Origin: Bryobacteraceae bacterium
Lineage (GTDB): Bacteria; Acidobacteriota; Terriglobia; Bryobacterales; Bryobacteraceae
NCBI GenBank assembly: GCA_025056455.1
Contig: JANWVY010000003.1
Coordinates: forward strand, 1-64,000
DNA: 64,000 nt
Direction of reading: 5' to 3'
A program made the translations under genes and the position numbers. Positions 37,583 to 46,396 of this stretch are shown piece after piece. The notes under the pieces are model-generated. The model made no database searches and was not told the origin of the DNA. It saw only the letters and a program-made list of their open reading frames with translations. Each line of letters starts with the position of its first letter. The stretch's first letter is position 1.

Positions 37583-38701
37583 TTAGGGTTCATGGCGTCG
37601 AATCAACGTGGCGGAGCCGGAACCGAGACCAAGCGTCGTGCCAAGTTCAAAGGCGATCCAAGTGATCTCCATGGAGTCTGGAGTTAAGAGGCGGAGCCGG
37701 ACCTCGCCTTTTGCTCCGGAGGGTCCAACCCACGGCAAGCGAGCGGATTCGCCCGTTGCTTGCCCTGTGAAATGGAACACCACCTCCGGCGAGATGGTCC
37801 GGTCCAAGATTCGGTAGCGCGCCCGGTAACGCCCTTTGAGCAGGCCAGCTTCTTCGGAGATGCGGGCTTCGATGTATTCGGGGGGATAGAGGTCATCGCG
37901 CAGAGCCGCTACATCCGAGGAGCGTAAATAGTACCAGTTACCGGCCAGCGAGCGAGTTGCAAGCGGCGGCGTGTTTGGGGCGCTGAGAATCGACTCCTTG
38001 CTCGCCGCAGGAGCGAGTGGCTGTACCTCAGGTCGAAAAGAGCAGGTCGTTTCGGGTGTCCGATTGAGCCGCGCGGTCAGCTCTCCGAGGGTCGATTCCA
38101 AACGGCTAAGATGAACGGCGGCGGCGTCGCGTTCCGCCCTCAGTTTCTCGGCCTGCTTTCGCCAATAATTAAGCTGGAGCTCCAAATTTTCGATGTCGCG
38201 GCTGGCTTTTGCAAGGGGCGTGGCAGAAGCCGGGGCACGAGCCTTGCTGTGCTGCTCGACTTCGAGGAGCCGCTGGCTCCGAGCGGTCACCTCCACGAGC
38301 GATCCCGTACGAAGGGCCCAGAGCAGAATCATAGCGACGGCAGCACCAGCCAGCAGCCAGGCGATGTTCGGGTGGCGGCAGCTGGTCAACCAGCGCAGGA
38401 TCGAAGAAGGGCCTGGTTTCATTCTCGCCGCGCTGTTCGCCGTCTCGGCAACAAGGGGAACAGAGCAACCGAGGGAGGATTCTTGCTGCCCGAGGGAGGC
38501 GTCGTAGGCCCGGCGCTTGTCGGCATGCGTTAAAAGCGCAACGATGGCGTTCAACCGCTTCATCTGAATCTCCGCCAGCCGCCGGGCCGACTCATCGGAA
38601 GTGCGATCGGGGTGAAGGAGCCGAGCTAGCTGACGGTAGGATTCGCGGATCTCCTCGATCGAGGCCTTTGGGGAAACTCCTAGCTCTTCGTAGAAAGTCA
38701 T
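37583..38701 (-). CDS. membrane-anchored J-domain protein with coiled coil
   Basis: The 372-residue protein begins with a compact J-domain (residues 2-70: FYEELGVSPKASIEEIRESY, with the HPD tripeptide at 30-32), which stimulates Hsp70/DnaK. One transmembrane helix follows (about 116-133, AWLLAGAAVAMILLWAL), then a coiled coil (about 165-215) with heptad-like Leu/Glu/Arg. A C-terminal beta-rich domain of about 110 residues begins NWYYLRSSDVAALRDD and is of no family I know. It lacks the Gly/Phe and zinc domains of DnaJ, so it is a class III co-chaperone. The C-terminal domain may face the periplasm and sense or bind something there. It is convergent with the Oar-like receptor. Confidence 0.82.
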   Translation of the reverse strand: MTFYEELGVSPKASIEEIRESYRQLARLLHPDRTSDESARRLAEIQMKRLNAIVALLTHADKRRAYDASLGQQESSLGCSVPLVAETANSAARMKPGPSSILRWLTSCRHPNIAWLLAGAAVAMILLWALRTGSLVEVTARSQRLLEVEQHSKARAPASATPLAKASRDIENLELQLNYWRKQAEKLRAERDAAAVHLSRLESTLGELTARLNRTPETTCSFRPEVQPLAPAASKESILSAPNTPPLATRSLAGNWYYLRSSDVAALRDDLYPPEYIEARISEEAGLLKGRYRARYRILDRTISPEVVFHFTGQATGESARLPWVGPSGAKGEVRLRLLTPDSMEITWIAFELGTTLGLGSGSATLIRRHEP

Positions 38702-38910
38702 TCGCCCTCTCGGAGAAAGTCGCTCGCTATCCTCGATACCCCGGTTCGTCTAGCAGGTCCCCTCCCCCTAGCACTATCGGTTAAACAAGCTTGCGAGAGG
38801 AGTCGCAAACGAAAGATTACTTTCCGAAGACCGCAGTAAGCCTACGGCATGGGCGGCACCGTTGGGCGTCGTTGCCGCGCGGGCGCTCTAGGGCGAATTT
38901 GACACAGCTC

Positions 38911-38939
38911 TTGACCCTTGATTCCCGGACCGATACACT
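38911..38939 (+). promoter_or_regulatory. sigma-70 promoter of the hydroxy-acid oxidase gene
   Basis: TTGACC (38911-38916), a 17-base spacer and TACACT (38934-38939). The start codon at 38949 is 9 bases after the -10, so the transcript would have nearly no leader; no Shine-Dalgarno sequence is present. A second TTGACA lies at 38899-38904. Confidence 0.7.
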
Positions 38940-38948
38940 GGGCAGCCG

Positions 38949-40142
38949 ATGAATCGCCGGGACTCACTAGCCAGCAGGAGGCGCTTTCTTGCGTATCTGG
39001 CAGCCCCCGGGCTCAGGATCACTGCAGGCGAGCCCCCAACCAAGCCGCAAGAGGCCTTGAGTGTGTTTGACTTTGAAGCAGTAGCACAGAAAGTCCTGCC
39101 GCCAGCGCACTTCGGATACTTGGCCACCGGAGTGGATGATGATGCAACTTTGCGCGCCAACCGGGAGGGATTTGGCCGGCTTTACTTGCGGCCGCGCCGC
39201 TTGGTAGATGTTTCCCAAGCCGATCAACGGCAAGAGATCTTCGGCCAGGTCTGGGAGAGCCCGCTCGGTTTGGCTCCGGTGGGGAATCAAAAGGCGTTTC
39301 ATGGGGAGGGTGAAATCGCAGTGGCGCGGGCGGCCAAATCGACCCGCACACTGATGATCCTTTCCACGGCTACCAACACCTCCGTGGAGCAGATTCGCCA
39401 GACCCTTGGCGCCCCGCCGTGGTACCAGCTCTATGCTTCCTCAAGCTGGGAAGTTACCGAACGTTTGGTCAAACGGGTCGAGGCGGCTGGCTGCCCCGTC
39501 TTGGTGCTAACCGTGGATACCCAGGCCGGCCGCCATGCCGAAACCTACGAAAGACTGAGAAGACTCGACCAGCGAGACTGCAAGACTTGCCATCCCCGTA
39601 CACCCGGCAGCTTTTTTCAGAGGAAGCCCATGTTCGAAGGGGTTGACACAACCCAGTTGCGCATCGTGAATCCGAGCCTAAACTGGAAGGACCTCTCCCG
39701 GCTACGATCTTTTTGCCGCATGAAGCTTGTTGTTAAGGGAATTGAGACGGCCGAAGATGCCCGGTTGTGCGTCGAGGCTGGCGTCGACGGTCTTGTGGTC
39801 TCCAATCACGGCGGGCGCGCAGCCGAAAGCGGTCGCGGTACGATTGACTGTTTGCCCGAAGTGATGGAAGCGGTGGGAGGCCAGATCCCCGTGTTCCTCG
39901 ATGGCGGCATCCGGCGCGGCACCGACATCCTGAAGGCGTTAGCTTTGGGAGCGAAAGCGGTCTTCATTGGCCGGCCTTATATTTGGGGACTAGCGGCATT
40001 TGGTCAGGCGGGTGTGGAAGCCGTGATTCAGATGTTACGCCGCGAGCTCGATTTGGTGATGCGGCAGTGCGGGGTGACACAGTTATCCCAAATTTCTCGC
40101 GCTCTGGTAGGCTTCCATTCCTCCGCGCGACATTCCCGCTAG
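38949..40142 (+). CDS. FMN-dependent alpha-hydroxy-acid oxidase/dehydrogenase with internal CxxCH
   Basis: This 397-residue TIM-barrel flavoenzyme oxidises a 2-hydroxy acid such as lactate or glycolate. The active-site base is His287 in VVSNHGGRAAES, and the FMN segments are LGLAPVGNQ, QLYASSSWEVTERL, FLDGGIRRGTD and ALGAKAVFIGRPYIW. Two features are odd. The N-terminus has a twin-arginine-like signal (SRRRFLAYLAAPG), so it may work in the periplasm. In the flexible loop there is a CKTCH sequence (Cys211, Cys214, His215), the c-type heme motif. A covalent heme would let it pass electrons to the respiratory chain instead of oxygen. It is followed after about 80 bases by the LysR gene. Confidence 0.85.
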   Translation: MNRRDSLASRRRFLAYLAAPGLRITAGEPPTKPQEALSVFDFEAVAQKVLPPAHFGYLATGVDDDATLRANREGFGRLYLRPRRLVDVSQADQRQEIFGQVWESPLGLAPVGNQKAFHGEGEIAVARAAKSTRTLMILSTATNTSVEQIRQTLGAPPWYQLYASSSWEVTERLVKRVEAAGCPVLVLTVDTQAGRHAETYERLRRLDQRDCKTCHPRTPGSFFQRKPMFEGVDTTQLRIVNPSLNWKDLSRLRSFCRMKLVVKGIETAEDARLCVEAGVDGLVVSNHGGRAAESGRGTIDCLPEVMEAVGGQIPVFLDGGIRRGTDILKALALGAKAVFIGRPYIWGLAAFGQAGVEAVIQMLRRELDLVMRQCGVTQLSQISRALVGFHSSARHSR

Positions 40143-40181
40143 CACAGCCTGAAATCATCAGTTCGTCTGCAATGAGGTCAA

Positions 40182-40211
40182 TTGCGAAATAAGTCACGCT
40201 TATGGTATTCT
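40182..40211 (+). promoter_or_regulatory. possible promoter of the LysR gene
   Basis: TTGCGA (40182-40187) and TATTCT (40206-40211) with an 18-base spacer, ending 10 bases before the GTG start at 40222. The region between the oxidase and this gene may also hold LysR binding sites, which I could not define. Confidence 0.45.
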
Positions 40212-40221
40212 CGCCCCCAGC

Positions 40222-41142
40222 GTGAGCTCAACACTTTTTCATTACCGCTTATTTCGGGACATCGCTGTCACTGGAAGCATCAGCAAAGCGGCAACCCTGC
40301 ACCAGATTTCTCAGTCCGCAGCCAGTCAACACATTCAGGAACTCGAGCGGCAGTTTGGCGTGCAGCTCGTGGACCGCTCCCGGCGGCCGCTGCTACTCAC
40401 CGAGGCCGGACAACTGTATGCGGAGCTCTGTCGGGATTTGATCCGGCGCTGGGAGGATTTTCACGCCGCCGTGGAGCAGCTCAAATCCGAGGTCGTGGGT
40501 ACGGTTCGTGTAGCGGCGATTTTTTCGGTCGGCCTCTCGGAGATGTCCGGCCTTCAGAGCGAGTTCAGTCGGCGCTTTCCGCAGGCGGAGCTCGCCGTAG
40601 AATACTTACGTCCGGAACGGGTCTACCATGCCGTTCGTTCAGGGCAAGCCGATCTTGGCTTAGTCAGTTATCCCCACCCCACCAAAGAAATTGCGGTCAT
40701 TCCCTGGCGTTGCGAAGAAATGTGCGTGGCGGTAGCGCCGTCGCACCCGCTCGCCAGCCGGGAGACCGTCTCGCCGAAAGATCTCGAAGGTCAAGAGTTC
40801 ATTGGCTTTGATCCCGATCTTCCCATTCGCAAAGATGTGGACCGTTTTCTTCGCGATCAGGGTGTTTCGGTGAATGTGATCATGCACTTTGATTCCATCC
40901 CCATGGTGAAAGAGGCGCTGGCTTTGGGATCGTGTGTGAGCATCCTACCGTCCCGCATGTTGAGAAGTGAAATCGAGCAGGGCCGCCTAGTGGCGGTGCC
41001 GCTCCGAGAGCCGGGTTTGGTGCGACCGCTCGGCATTATTCATCTCAAGCGAAAGTCATTCAATCGAGCGACCGATTGTTTCCTCCAGCTCTTGCAAGAA
41101 AGCCACGGGCAAGCGATACCCAAAGCCGTGGCTTCGATCTAA
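40222..41142 (+). CDS. LysR-family transcriptional regulator
   Basis: A 306-residue regulator with an N-terminal winged helix-turn-helix (SISKAATLHQISQSAASQHIQELERQFG, quoted in part: KAATLHQISQSAASQHIQEL) and a periplasmic-binding-like effector domain from about residue 90. It starts at GTG 40222. The HTH is close to the CysL/CbbR group. The effector domain, with PTKEIAVIPWRCEEMCVAVA, would bind a small organic anion. It lies 80 bases after the hydroxy-acid oxidase in the same direction, so it might control that gene or genes further on, but LysR regulators usually act on divergent neighbours and none is here. Confidence 0.93.
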   Translation: MSSTLFHYRLFRDIAVTGSISKAATLHQISQSAASQHIQELERQFGVQLVDRSRRPLLLTEAGQLYAELCRDLIRRWEDFHAAVEQLKSEVVGTVRVAAIFSVGLSEMSGLQSEFSRRFPQAELAVEYLRPERVYHAVRSGQADLGLVSYPHPTKEIAVIPWRCEEMCVAVAPSHPLASRETVSPKDLEGQEFIGFDPDLPIRKDVDRFLRDQGVSVNVIMHFDSIPMVKEALALGSCVSILPSRMLRSEIEQGRLVAVPLREPGLVRPLGIIHLKRKSFNRATDCFLQLLQESHGQAIPKAVASI

Positions 41143-41288
41143 ACCAGCCCTGCGATTCCGCCGAATGCTCTAGTGTGCGTCGCATCGGCAGCAACAAAGC
41201 GGCTAGCAACTTGTGACCCGCCAGCGAATTCACTCCAGTGTTGAAGAGAGTGTTTGGATGAGTCAAGCGGCGGTAAGGGAGGCACGGC

Positions 41289-42499
41289 TTGCACATAACA
41301 CGCCTTTTGGTGCGGGGTGTGGGACCTTTCGAGCATCTGGACCTCAACTTTTCGTCTGCCGACGGACTTCCGGATTTAGGCCCGCATCTTCTGGTGGGGG
41401 CAAGTGGCTCAGGAAAGACAGCGGCGGTGCGCGCCCTTGCCTGGGTACTCGCTGGCACGGAAGGATACGGGTTTCCCCTGAGCGAGTTCCGGTCCACTTT
41501 GGCTGGCCACCGCACTTCGACGGCGGCCGTAATCCTCAGTAACCGCAACGGAGTCCAAGAGATTCAGCTGGCGGGGCGAGGCGCGGAGGACATCGCAGGC
41601 CACGCGTTATGGCTCAACAACGCCTTGGGACAATTGCGGATGCCTTACCAGGCTGCGGTGCGCGGTTACTTGCACGCCGGAGAGGCTTTTCTGTGGGCCA
41701 GCTCTCGCGAAGTGGTCAACGTGCGCTACCCAGTACGCGGCGCCGCCAGCCGCCCCTTCGCAGCAGCCTACGCGGCCCGTCCAACCCTAAAATATCTCCA
41801 CGATCCTCGCTCCGCTGCGGAGCAAGAAACCCTGAATACAGCCCTCTCCTTTGAGGCGACAGTCGCCAACGCAGCGGTACAGTCCTGGCTGGTGAGTATT
41901 TTTACTTGAGCCGCACTAGCGGTCAAACAGGGTCTTCCTGGTTTCAACTACGAGAAGACCCTGCAACGACTCGAACAGGCCTTGAGCTTCGTTCTCAGCG
42001 AGGAGCTTTCTTTCGGCGTGGATTATGAGGATCGCATGCAACCTCTGATCTGCTGGCGGGGGCGGCGCCTGCATGTAGGCCAGCTTCCCGATGGCTTACG
42101 AATGTTGCTAGGCTTGTTTGCGGATTTCATGATGCGTTTCGAAAGCGCGGAGACTGACTCTGGCGTCTTAATTGTGGATGGACTCGACTCCCATTGCCAT
42201 CCCCAGTGGCAGGCCCGCATCCTGCCCGCTCTGCGTTTGGTGTTTCCAACCATTCAGATCATCGCCACTGCCTACTCGCCGCATCTGCTGAACTCGTGCC
42301 CGGAGGTGAAGTTTACTTGCTCGAAGCGGGTTTAGACGGCCGCTCTCGTGTGCTGGCGCCCCACGAAGGTTACGGATCTGTCTTACTAGCCAACCTTCAC
42401 CAGGCGTTACTTCGCGGCGATCCCAGCATGCAACTGCTGGAAGATGAAGACTGGAACAAGCCGTACGAGGAGCTCTCGCTGTGTCGTCGCACGGTTTAG
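41289..42499 (+). pseudogene. broken AAA ATPase (COG3950/PtuA-like)
   Basis: The frame begins at TTG 41289, 6 bases after GGGAGG, and encodes an ABC/SMC-type AAA ATPase with Walker A GASGSGKT (residues 37-44). An in-frame TGA at 41907-41909 stops it, but the same frame continues without a further stop through the signature LPDGLRMLLGLFADFMMRF and Walker B GVLIVDGLDSHCHPQWQ. At about 42292/42293 one base seems to be missing: the last part, GGEVYLLEAGLDGRSRVL to the stop at 42497-42499, is in another frame. Walker B has DG instead of the catalytic DE, and the switch segment reads ATAYSPHLL instead of TTHSP. The gene therefore looks decayed. Related ATPases occur in defence systems, but no nuclease partner is adjacent. 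Confidence 0.75.
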
Positions 42500-43863
42500 A
42501 CGCTCTCTGGCAGAACGTACGGTTCCCGATATTTTCGGCCTAGCAAAGCGTTCGCTTCCGCATCGCCGGGAAAAGTTTCCGTGGCTGGGTCGAAGATGAG
42601 TTTTCGGCCGGTACGAAACGCGATATTCGCTAGATGGCACAGCGTGGTGGAAAGGTGTCCCTCCAGAACCTCACAGCTGAGCTCTTCCCGTTTGCGCGAG
42701 CGGACACACTGAATAAAGTTCTCAAAATGACTTGTGCCCGGACCATCTCCTCCTGGAATTTCTGGACCTGGTTTGTAATCAATTTTCGGGAAGCTTCGAT
42801 TGACGGCGCGGAGAGAAATTCCCGACGGCGGATCCGGGGTCGTGAGAGGGGTAAATTCTCCAACAACGGTGGACCAGTTCCGCGCAGAAGTGATATACCC
42901 TCTCGGCGTGTAAAAAAACTCGCCGAGATGCACGCCGCCGAAGCTCGGGCTCGGTAGTGTGGTTGCTTCGCACTCAACCAGCGTTCCATCGGCATATTCA
43001 AAGACTGCGATTTGTACGTTTGGCGTCTCTTGATCAGTATCCTCGTCGGCGAATCTTCCTCCAACGCAATGCACTTTCACCGGATGAACGTCTTTGGCCA
43101 GGGCCCAACGCACAATGTCGAGCGCGTGTACGCCGTTGTTGCCGACCTCGGTGGTTGAGGTGTCCCAGAAATTGTGCCAGCCATAATGAAAGCGATTCAG
43201 CGTGAAGGGCCGGTAAGGCGCCGGTCCAAGGTACAAATCCCAGTGCACTCCTTGAGGAATCGAGGACTCCTGCACCCGGCCAATGCTGGTGCGGCCGCGG
43301 TAAACCACGGCCTTCGCGCGGTAGGTCTTGCCGAAGGAACTCTCTTGTACGAACTTCACGCCCGCACGGTTGCGCGGCTCGCTGCGGCGGTTGAGACCGG
43401 TTTGAACGATGCGGTTGTATTTCCGGGCAGCCTCCACCATTTTCCGGCCCTCCCGAATGTTGTGGCTGAGCGGTTTTTCCACATACACATCTTTGCCCGC
43501 CTGGCAGGCCCAGATCGTTTGCAGAGCATGCCAGTGATCCGGCGTCGCGATGGAAATCGCATCGAGATCCTTGCGCTCGAGCATCTTCCGAAGATCGACG
43601 AAGGTCTCCGGGCGGTAGCCGGCAATTTGCTCCAGCTCGGCGACAGCATCGGGAAACAAGCGCTCATCGACGTCGCACAGAAAAGCGACCTTCACGCCCG
43701 CAATTTTGGCGAAAGCGCGGTAGTGATCCCGGCCTCGGCCTCGGAATCCCACCACGCCAAGCCGCACCTCCTGACTCGGGCTGCTCTGGCCCCAAGCTGG
43801 GTAGACAGCAGGTGCCGCTGCCGTGGAAGTGAGGAAATTTCGTCTCGTAGTCTCTTGCTCCAT
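42496..43863 (-). CDS. Gfo/Idh/MocA-family oxidoreductase, exported
   Basis: A 455-residue NAD(P)-dependent sugar oxidoreductase. The N-terminus has a twin-arginine signal (TTRRNFLTSTAAAPAV), and the Rossmann fold then starts with LGVVGFRGRGRDHY. The catalytic-lysine motif is intact (DVYVEKPLSHN), and the C-terminal alpha/beta domain contains HYGWHNFWDTSTTEVGNNG, with the histidine/aspartate residues usual in Acidobacteriota and Bacteroidota members. It should oxidise or epimerise a sugar or sugar acid, possibly with a tightly bound NAD in the periplasm. The start follows GAGG 8 bases upstream. It is the last gene of the minus-strand set MGMT, propeller lipoprotein, MFS, Gfo. Its end overlaps the decayed ATPase by 4 bases. 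Confidence 0.92.
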   Translation of the reverse strand: MEQETTRRNFLTSTAAAPAVYPAWGQSSPSQEVRLGVVGFRGRGRDHYRAFAKIAGVKVAFLCDVDERLFPDAVAELEQIAGYRPETFVDLRKMLERKDLDAISIATPDHWHALQTIWACQAGKDVYVEKPLSHNIREGRKMVEAARKYNRIVQTGLNRRSEPRNRAGVKFVQESSFGKTYRAKAVVYRGRTSIGRVQESSIPQGVHWDLYLGPAPYRPFTLNRFHYGWHNFWDTSTTEVGNNGVHALDIVRWALAKDVHPVKVHCVGGRFADEDTDQETPNVQIAVFEYADGTLVECEATTLPSPSFGGVHLGEFFYTPRGYITSARNWSTVVGEFTPLTTPDPPSGISLRAVNRSFPKIDYKPGPEIPGGDGPGTSHFENFIQCVRSRKREELSCEVLEGHLSTTLCHLANIAFRTGRKLIFDPATETFPGDAEANALLGRKYREPYVLPESV

Positions 43864-43909
43864 GATGGTTACCTCGAAAGAAACTTTATTTCAGATGTCC
43901 CAGCTCGAA

Positions 43910-45154
43910 TTAGGTGGGTGCGGGAGCGTCGGCCGGCTTGATCAACAGAACCAATACGACAGAGAACAATGCGATGCTCGCAAACAATCCAAAAATTGCC
44001 GCTAGAGGTACTGCAAGGTCTCTCAGAACGCCGAAAAACCAATCTGCTAGGCCGCCGCAGCTTATGCTGACCATGTTCATCATGCCGTAGCCAGTCGCAC
44101 GCAGCTGCGGGCGTGCAATTTGGCACAAAATTGGCATATTGTTGCAATCGAAAAATCCCCATCCGATGCCGAAAAGAATGAGGAAGAAAATAGCGATGCT
44201 CAAGTTGCCAGTCTGTGGCGAGTAACCGACGCCCAGCATGGCGATCGTGATGAGCACCATGCCGATGGCGCTGGTATAAATCCGCCCGCGAGGCGTACGG
44301 CGCATCCAAACATCCGCCAGCCAGCCGCCCCCGAAGGCTGCCACCACAGCGGCCACCATCCAGTAGAGAGTTGCCGAAACGCCGGCTTTCCCTTGTCCGA
44401 TCCCAAACTCTGCCTTTAAGATGGCCGGCATCCAGTCCCGGACAATCCAGCCCGCCATCGCCGGGAGGGTGAAATACAACACGAGAAGGAGAAAAGATCG
44501 ATTGCGCAATAACTCCTGGAGAGCAAGCCTTGGGGAGAGCTTTGCTGGTTGAGCTTCCGGTCCTAGGGGGGCGTTGCGGATCCAAACAAAGAGGGGAAAG
44601 GCGTAGAGAACGCCCACCACCCCGCACAGCTCAAACATCCAGCGCCAACCCAAAGCTGGATGATCTGCGGCATAGCCGCTGAAGCCGCCGATGATCACGC
44701 CTGCATAGATCCCCATCTGGTGCACGCCAACGGCGCGCGACCGAGTTGGACCCCGGTGATAGTCAGCAATCAGAGCCAGTGCCGCAGGCATATAGAGTGC
44801 TTCGCTAATTCCCATCAAGGCCCGTGCGGCGAGCAGCTGGCCGTATGAGCTCACCTGGCCGGTGGCCCAAGTCACGGCCGACCACGCGAGCAAACTTCCG
44901 GCAATCACATGTTTCCGGCTATAGCGATCCGCGAAATAACCGCCCACGGGACTTAGAAAAGCATAGGTCCATTTAAACAACGCAAGAATTTTTCCCCAGT
45001 TGGCCTCTGAACCAATTTCCGCCACTTCTTGCATGACCGAAAACTTCATTGCCGCCAACATCTGCCGGTCGAGATAATTCAGCAGGGCGACAGGCGCTAG
45101 CAGCAACACAACGAGCCAGGCGCGATCAAGTCGTGGTTTGCGCAGGTTGGTCAT
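43910..45154 (-). CDS. MFS transporter, hexuronate-transporter-like
   Basis: The 414-residue transporter has 12 hydrophobic segments and the ACS-family pattern LLNYLDRQMLAAMKF in the first helix. Further family features are YRPGP-like RGPTRSRAVGVHQMGIYAG after helix 4 and DVWMRRTPRGRIYTS between helices 8 and 9. It resembles importers of glucuronate, galacturonate and related acids. It lies 46 bases before the Gfo/Idh/MocA gene and about 80 bases inside a catabolic set, so import of the product of the nearby heparinase-like lyase is a good guess. No strong ribosome-binding site precedes ATG 45154. Confidence 0.9.
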   Translation of the reverse strand: MTNLRKPRLDRAWLVVLLLAPVALLNYLDRQMLAAMKFSVMQEVAEIGSEANWGKILALFKWTYAFLSPVGGYFADRYSRKHVIAGSLLAWSAVTWATGQVSSYGQLLAARALMGISEALYMPAALALIADYHRGPTRSRAVGVHQMGIYAGVIIGGFSGYAADHPALGWRWMFELCGVVGVLYAFPLFVWIRNAPLGPEAQPAKLSPRLALQELLRNRSFLLLVLYFTLPAMAGWIVRDWMPAILKAEFGIGQGKAGVSATLYWMVAAVVAAFGGGWLADVWMRRTPRGRIYTSAIGMVLITIAMLGVGYSPQTGNLSIAIFFLILFGIGWGFFDCNNMPILCQIARPQLRATGYGMMNMVSISCGGLADWFFGVLRDLAVPLAAIFGLFASIALFSVVLVLLIKPADAPAPT

Positions 45155-45261
45155 AACAGAAAGTGGCGGTTGTCGGCGTGGTGGCGTTCCCAGCGTTTCT
45201 GCATCATGCCGATGCTCAGTCTAAAACAAAAACGGACCGCGTCGGGGCCGGGCGCCCCGAA

Positions 45262-46380
45262 TCAAACTGCTTGGACGACGGCGCTGACGGGCTTAGATCC
45301 AACTGGGACCATGGTGAGCAGGGCTGCGGGCGCTCGAGTGCGTTTCGCTGTTGGAGTAATGTAGATGACGGCCAAATCGCCCGATTGCCGGTTCACAACC
45401 AGAGCGAATTGGTTATCCGGTGTTACAACGATTTGGTGCGGCTCGGATCCTACCTGGGTGGCGCCCACCATTTTCCGGGTGTCGATGTTGAGGATGGTCA
45501 CTTGGCCCGCTCGTGGGTTGGCGACAAACAGAAATTCGGGCTCGCGGCTTGAAACCGCCATCGCTCCCGGAGCGTTGCCCGCGACGACGGTTTCCGCCAC
45601 TTCCGTAGAGTAGGGAAATACGATCACCACTGCGTCCATGCCTTCTCCCGTTACGAAGAGTTGACCGCCGTCGGCCTTAAAGCAGAGGTGGTGAGGGCGG
45701 ACAGCAAGTGGCAACCGCACGACGAGGCGGCTAGAAGCCGTGTCAAAAATGGACAGCAGGCGCCGGTCCTGATGCGCCGCGATCCACTGCCGCCCGTCTT
45801 TGCGAAACCGGGCTTGGGAGACGGCAGAACCGCAATCCACCCTCCGGATAGCGCCGGTTTCCAGATCCACTAGGGCGACTTGGCCGGTCTGGGGAAAAGG
45901 AACCAGCGCCTTCTGACCCTGGGGCGAGAGATCGAAGTCTCCGCAGTCTTCCGGTAGCTCGATACGCCTCCGGGGAGTGAAGCCTTCTAGCTCCACCTCG
46001 ATGAGCTGGCGCGGCTTGCGGGAGAGCACCCACAGCGATTCCCCGCCAGGACGCGCTTTCATCCCGCTGGCTTGCATGCAGATGGTATTCCACCGTACGC
46101 GCTCCAGCGTCCGTGAGGAAATCTCATACACGATACCCTTTTCTGCAGTCAGTGCATAAACCGATTTGCGCCTTGCTTCACTCAGCAGGGAGATTGGAGC
46201 GGCGTCCAAGCGAATATGCCGGACCAGCGTCAGAGCATTCAGATCCACAGCGGCTACGGCGCGGTCCTCCTCGTTCGCAACGAAGGCATAACCGCTGTAG
46301 CCTGGTTTCGGTTTTCTTGAGCAAGCAGCCAGCCAGCCGGCCGAAGCGAGAAAGGCGCGCCGCGAAAGAACTTGAAACAT
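45262..46380 (-). CDS. YncE-like beta-propeller lipoprotein
   Basis: This 372-residue protein has a signal with a lipobox (WLAACSRK, lipid-modified Cys20), so it should be anchored in a membrane. The body is made of repeated blades of the YncE/surface-antigen type: AVAAVDLNALTLVRHIRL, GQVALVDLETGAIRRV, GQVTILNIDTRKMVGATQVG and QSGDLAVIYITP. Such propellers bind ligands or partner proteins rather than catalyse. It lies 16 bases after the MGMT gene and upstream of the hexuronate transporter on the same strand. A role as a periplasmic binding or scaffold protein is plausible but unproven. Confidence 0.85.
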   Translation of the reverse strand: MFQVLSRRAFLASAGWLAACSRKPKPGYSGYAFVANEEDRAVAAVDLNALTLVRHIRLDAAPISLLSEARRKSVYALTAEKGIVYEISSRTLERVRWNTICMQASGMKARPGGESLWVLSRKPRQLIEVELEGFTPRRRIELPEDCGDFDLSPQGQKALVPFPQTGQVALVDLETGAIRRVDCGSAVSQARFRKDGRQWIAAHQDRRLLSIFDTASSRLVVRLPLAVRPHHLCFKADGGQLFVTGEGMDAVVIVFPYSTEVAETVVAGNAPGAMAVSSREPEFLFVANPRAGQVTILNIDTRKMVGATQVGSEPHQIVVTPDNQFALVVNRQSGDLAVIYITPTAKRTRAPAALLTMVPVGSKPVSAVVQAV

Positions 46381-46396
46381 GCGCTCCGCACCCTCT

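Noticed and set aside
41907-41909. TGA in the AAA ATPase as a selenocysteine codon
   Set aside because: No hairpin of the bacterial SECIS type is evident just after it, the position is not an active-site cysteine in this family, and the gene has other lesions.
43174-43941. Long plus-strand frame opposite the Gfo/Idh/MocA gene
   Set aside because: It is the shadow of an obvious conserved enzyme on the other strand, with repetitive His/Arg/Ala composition and no start signals.
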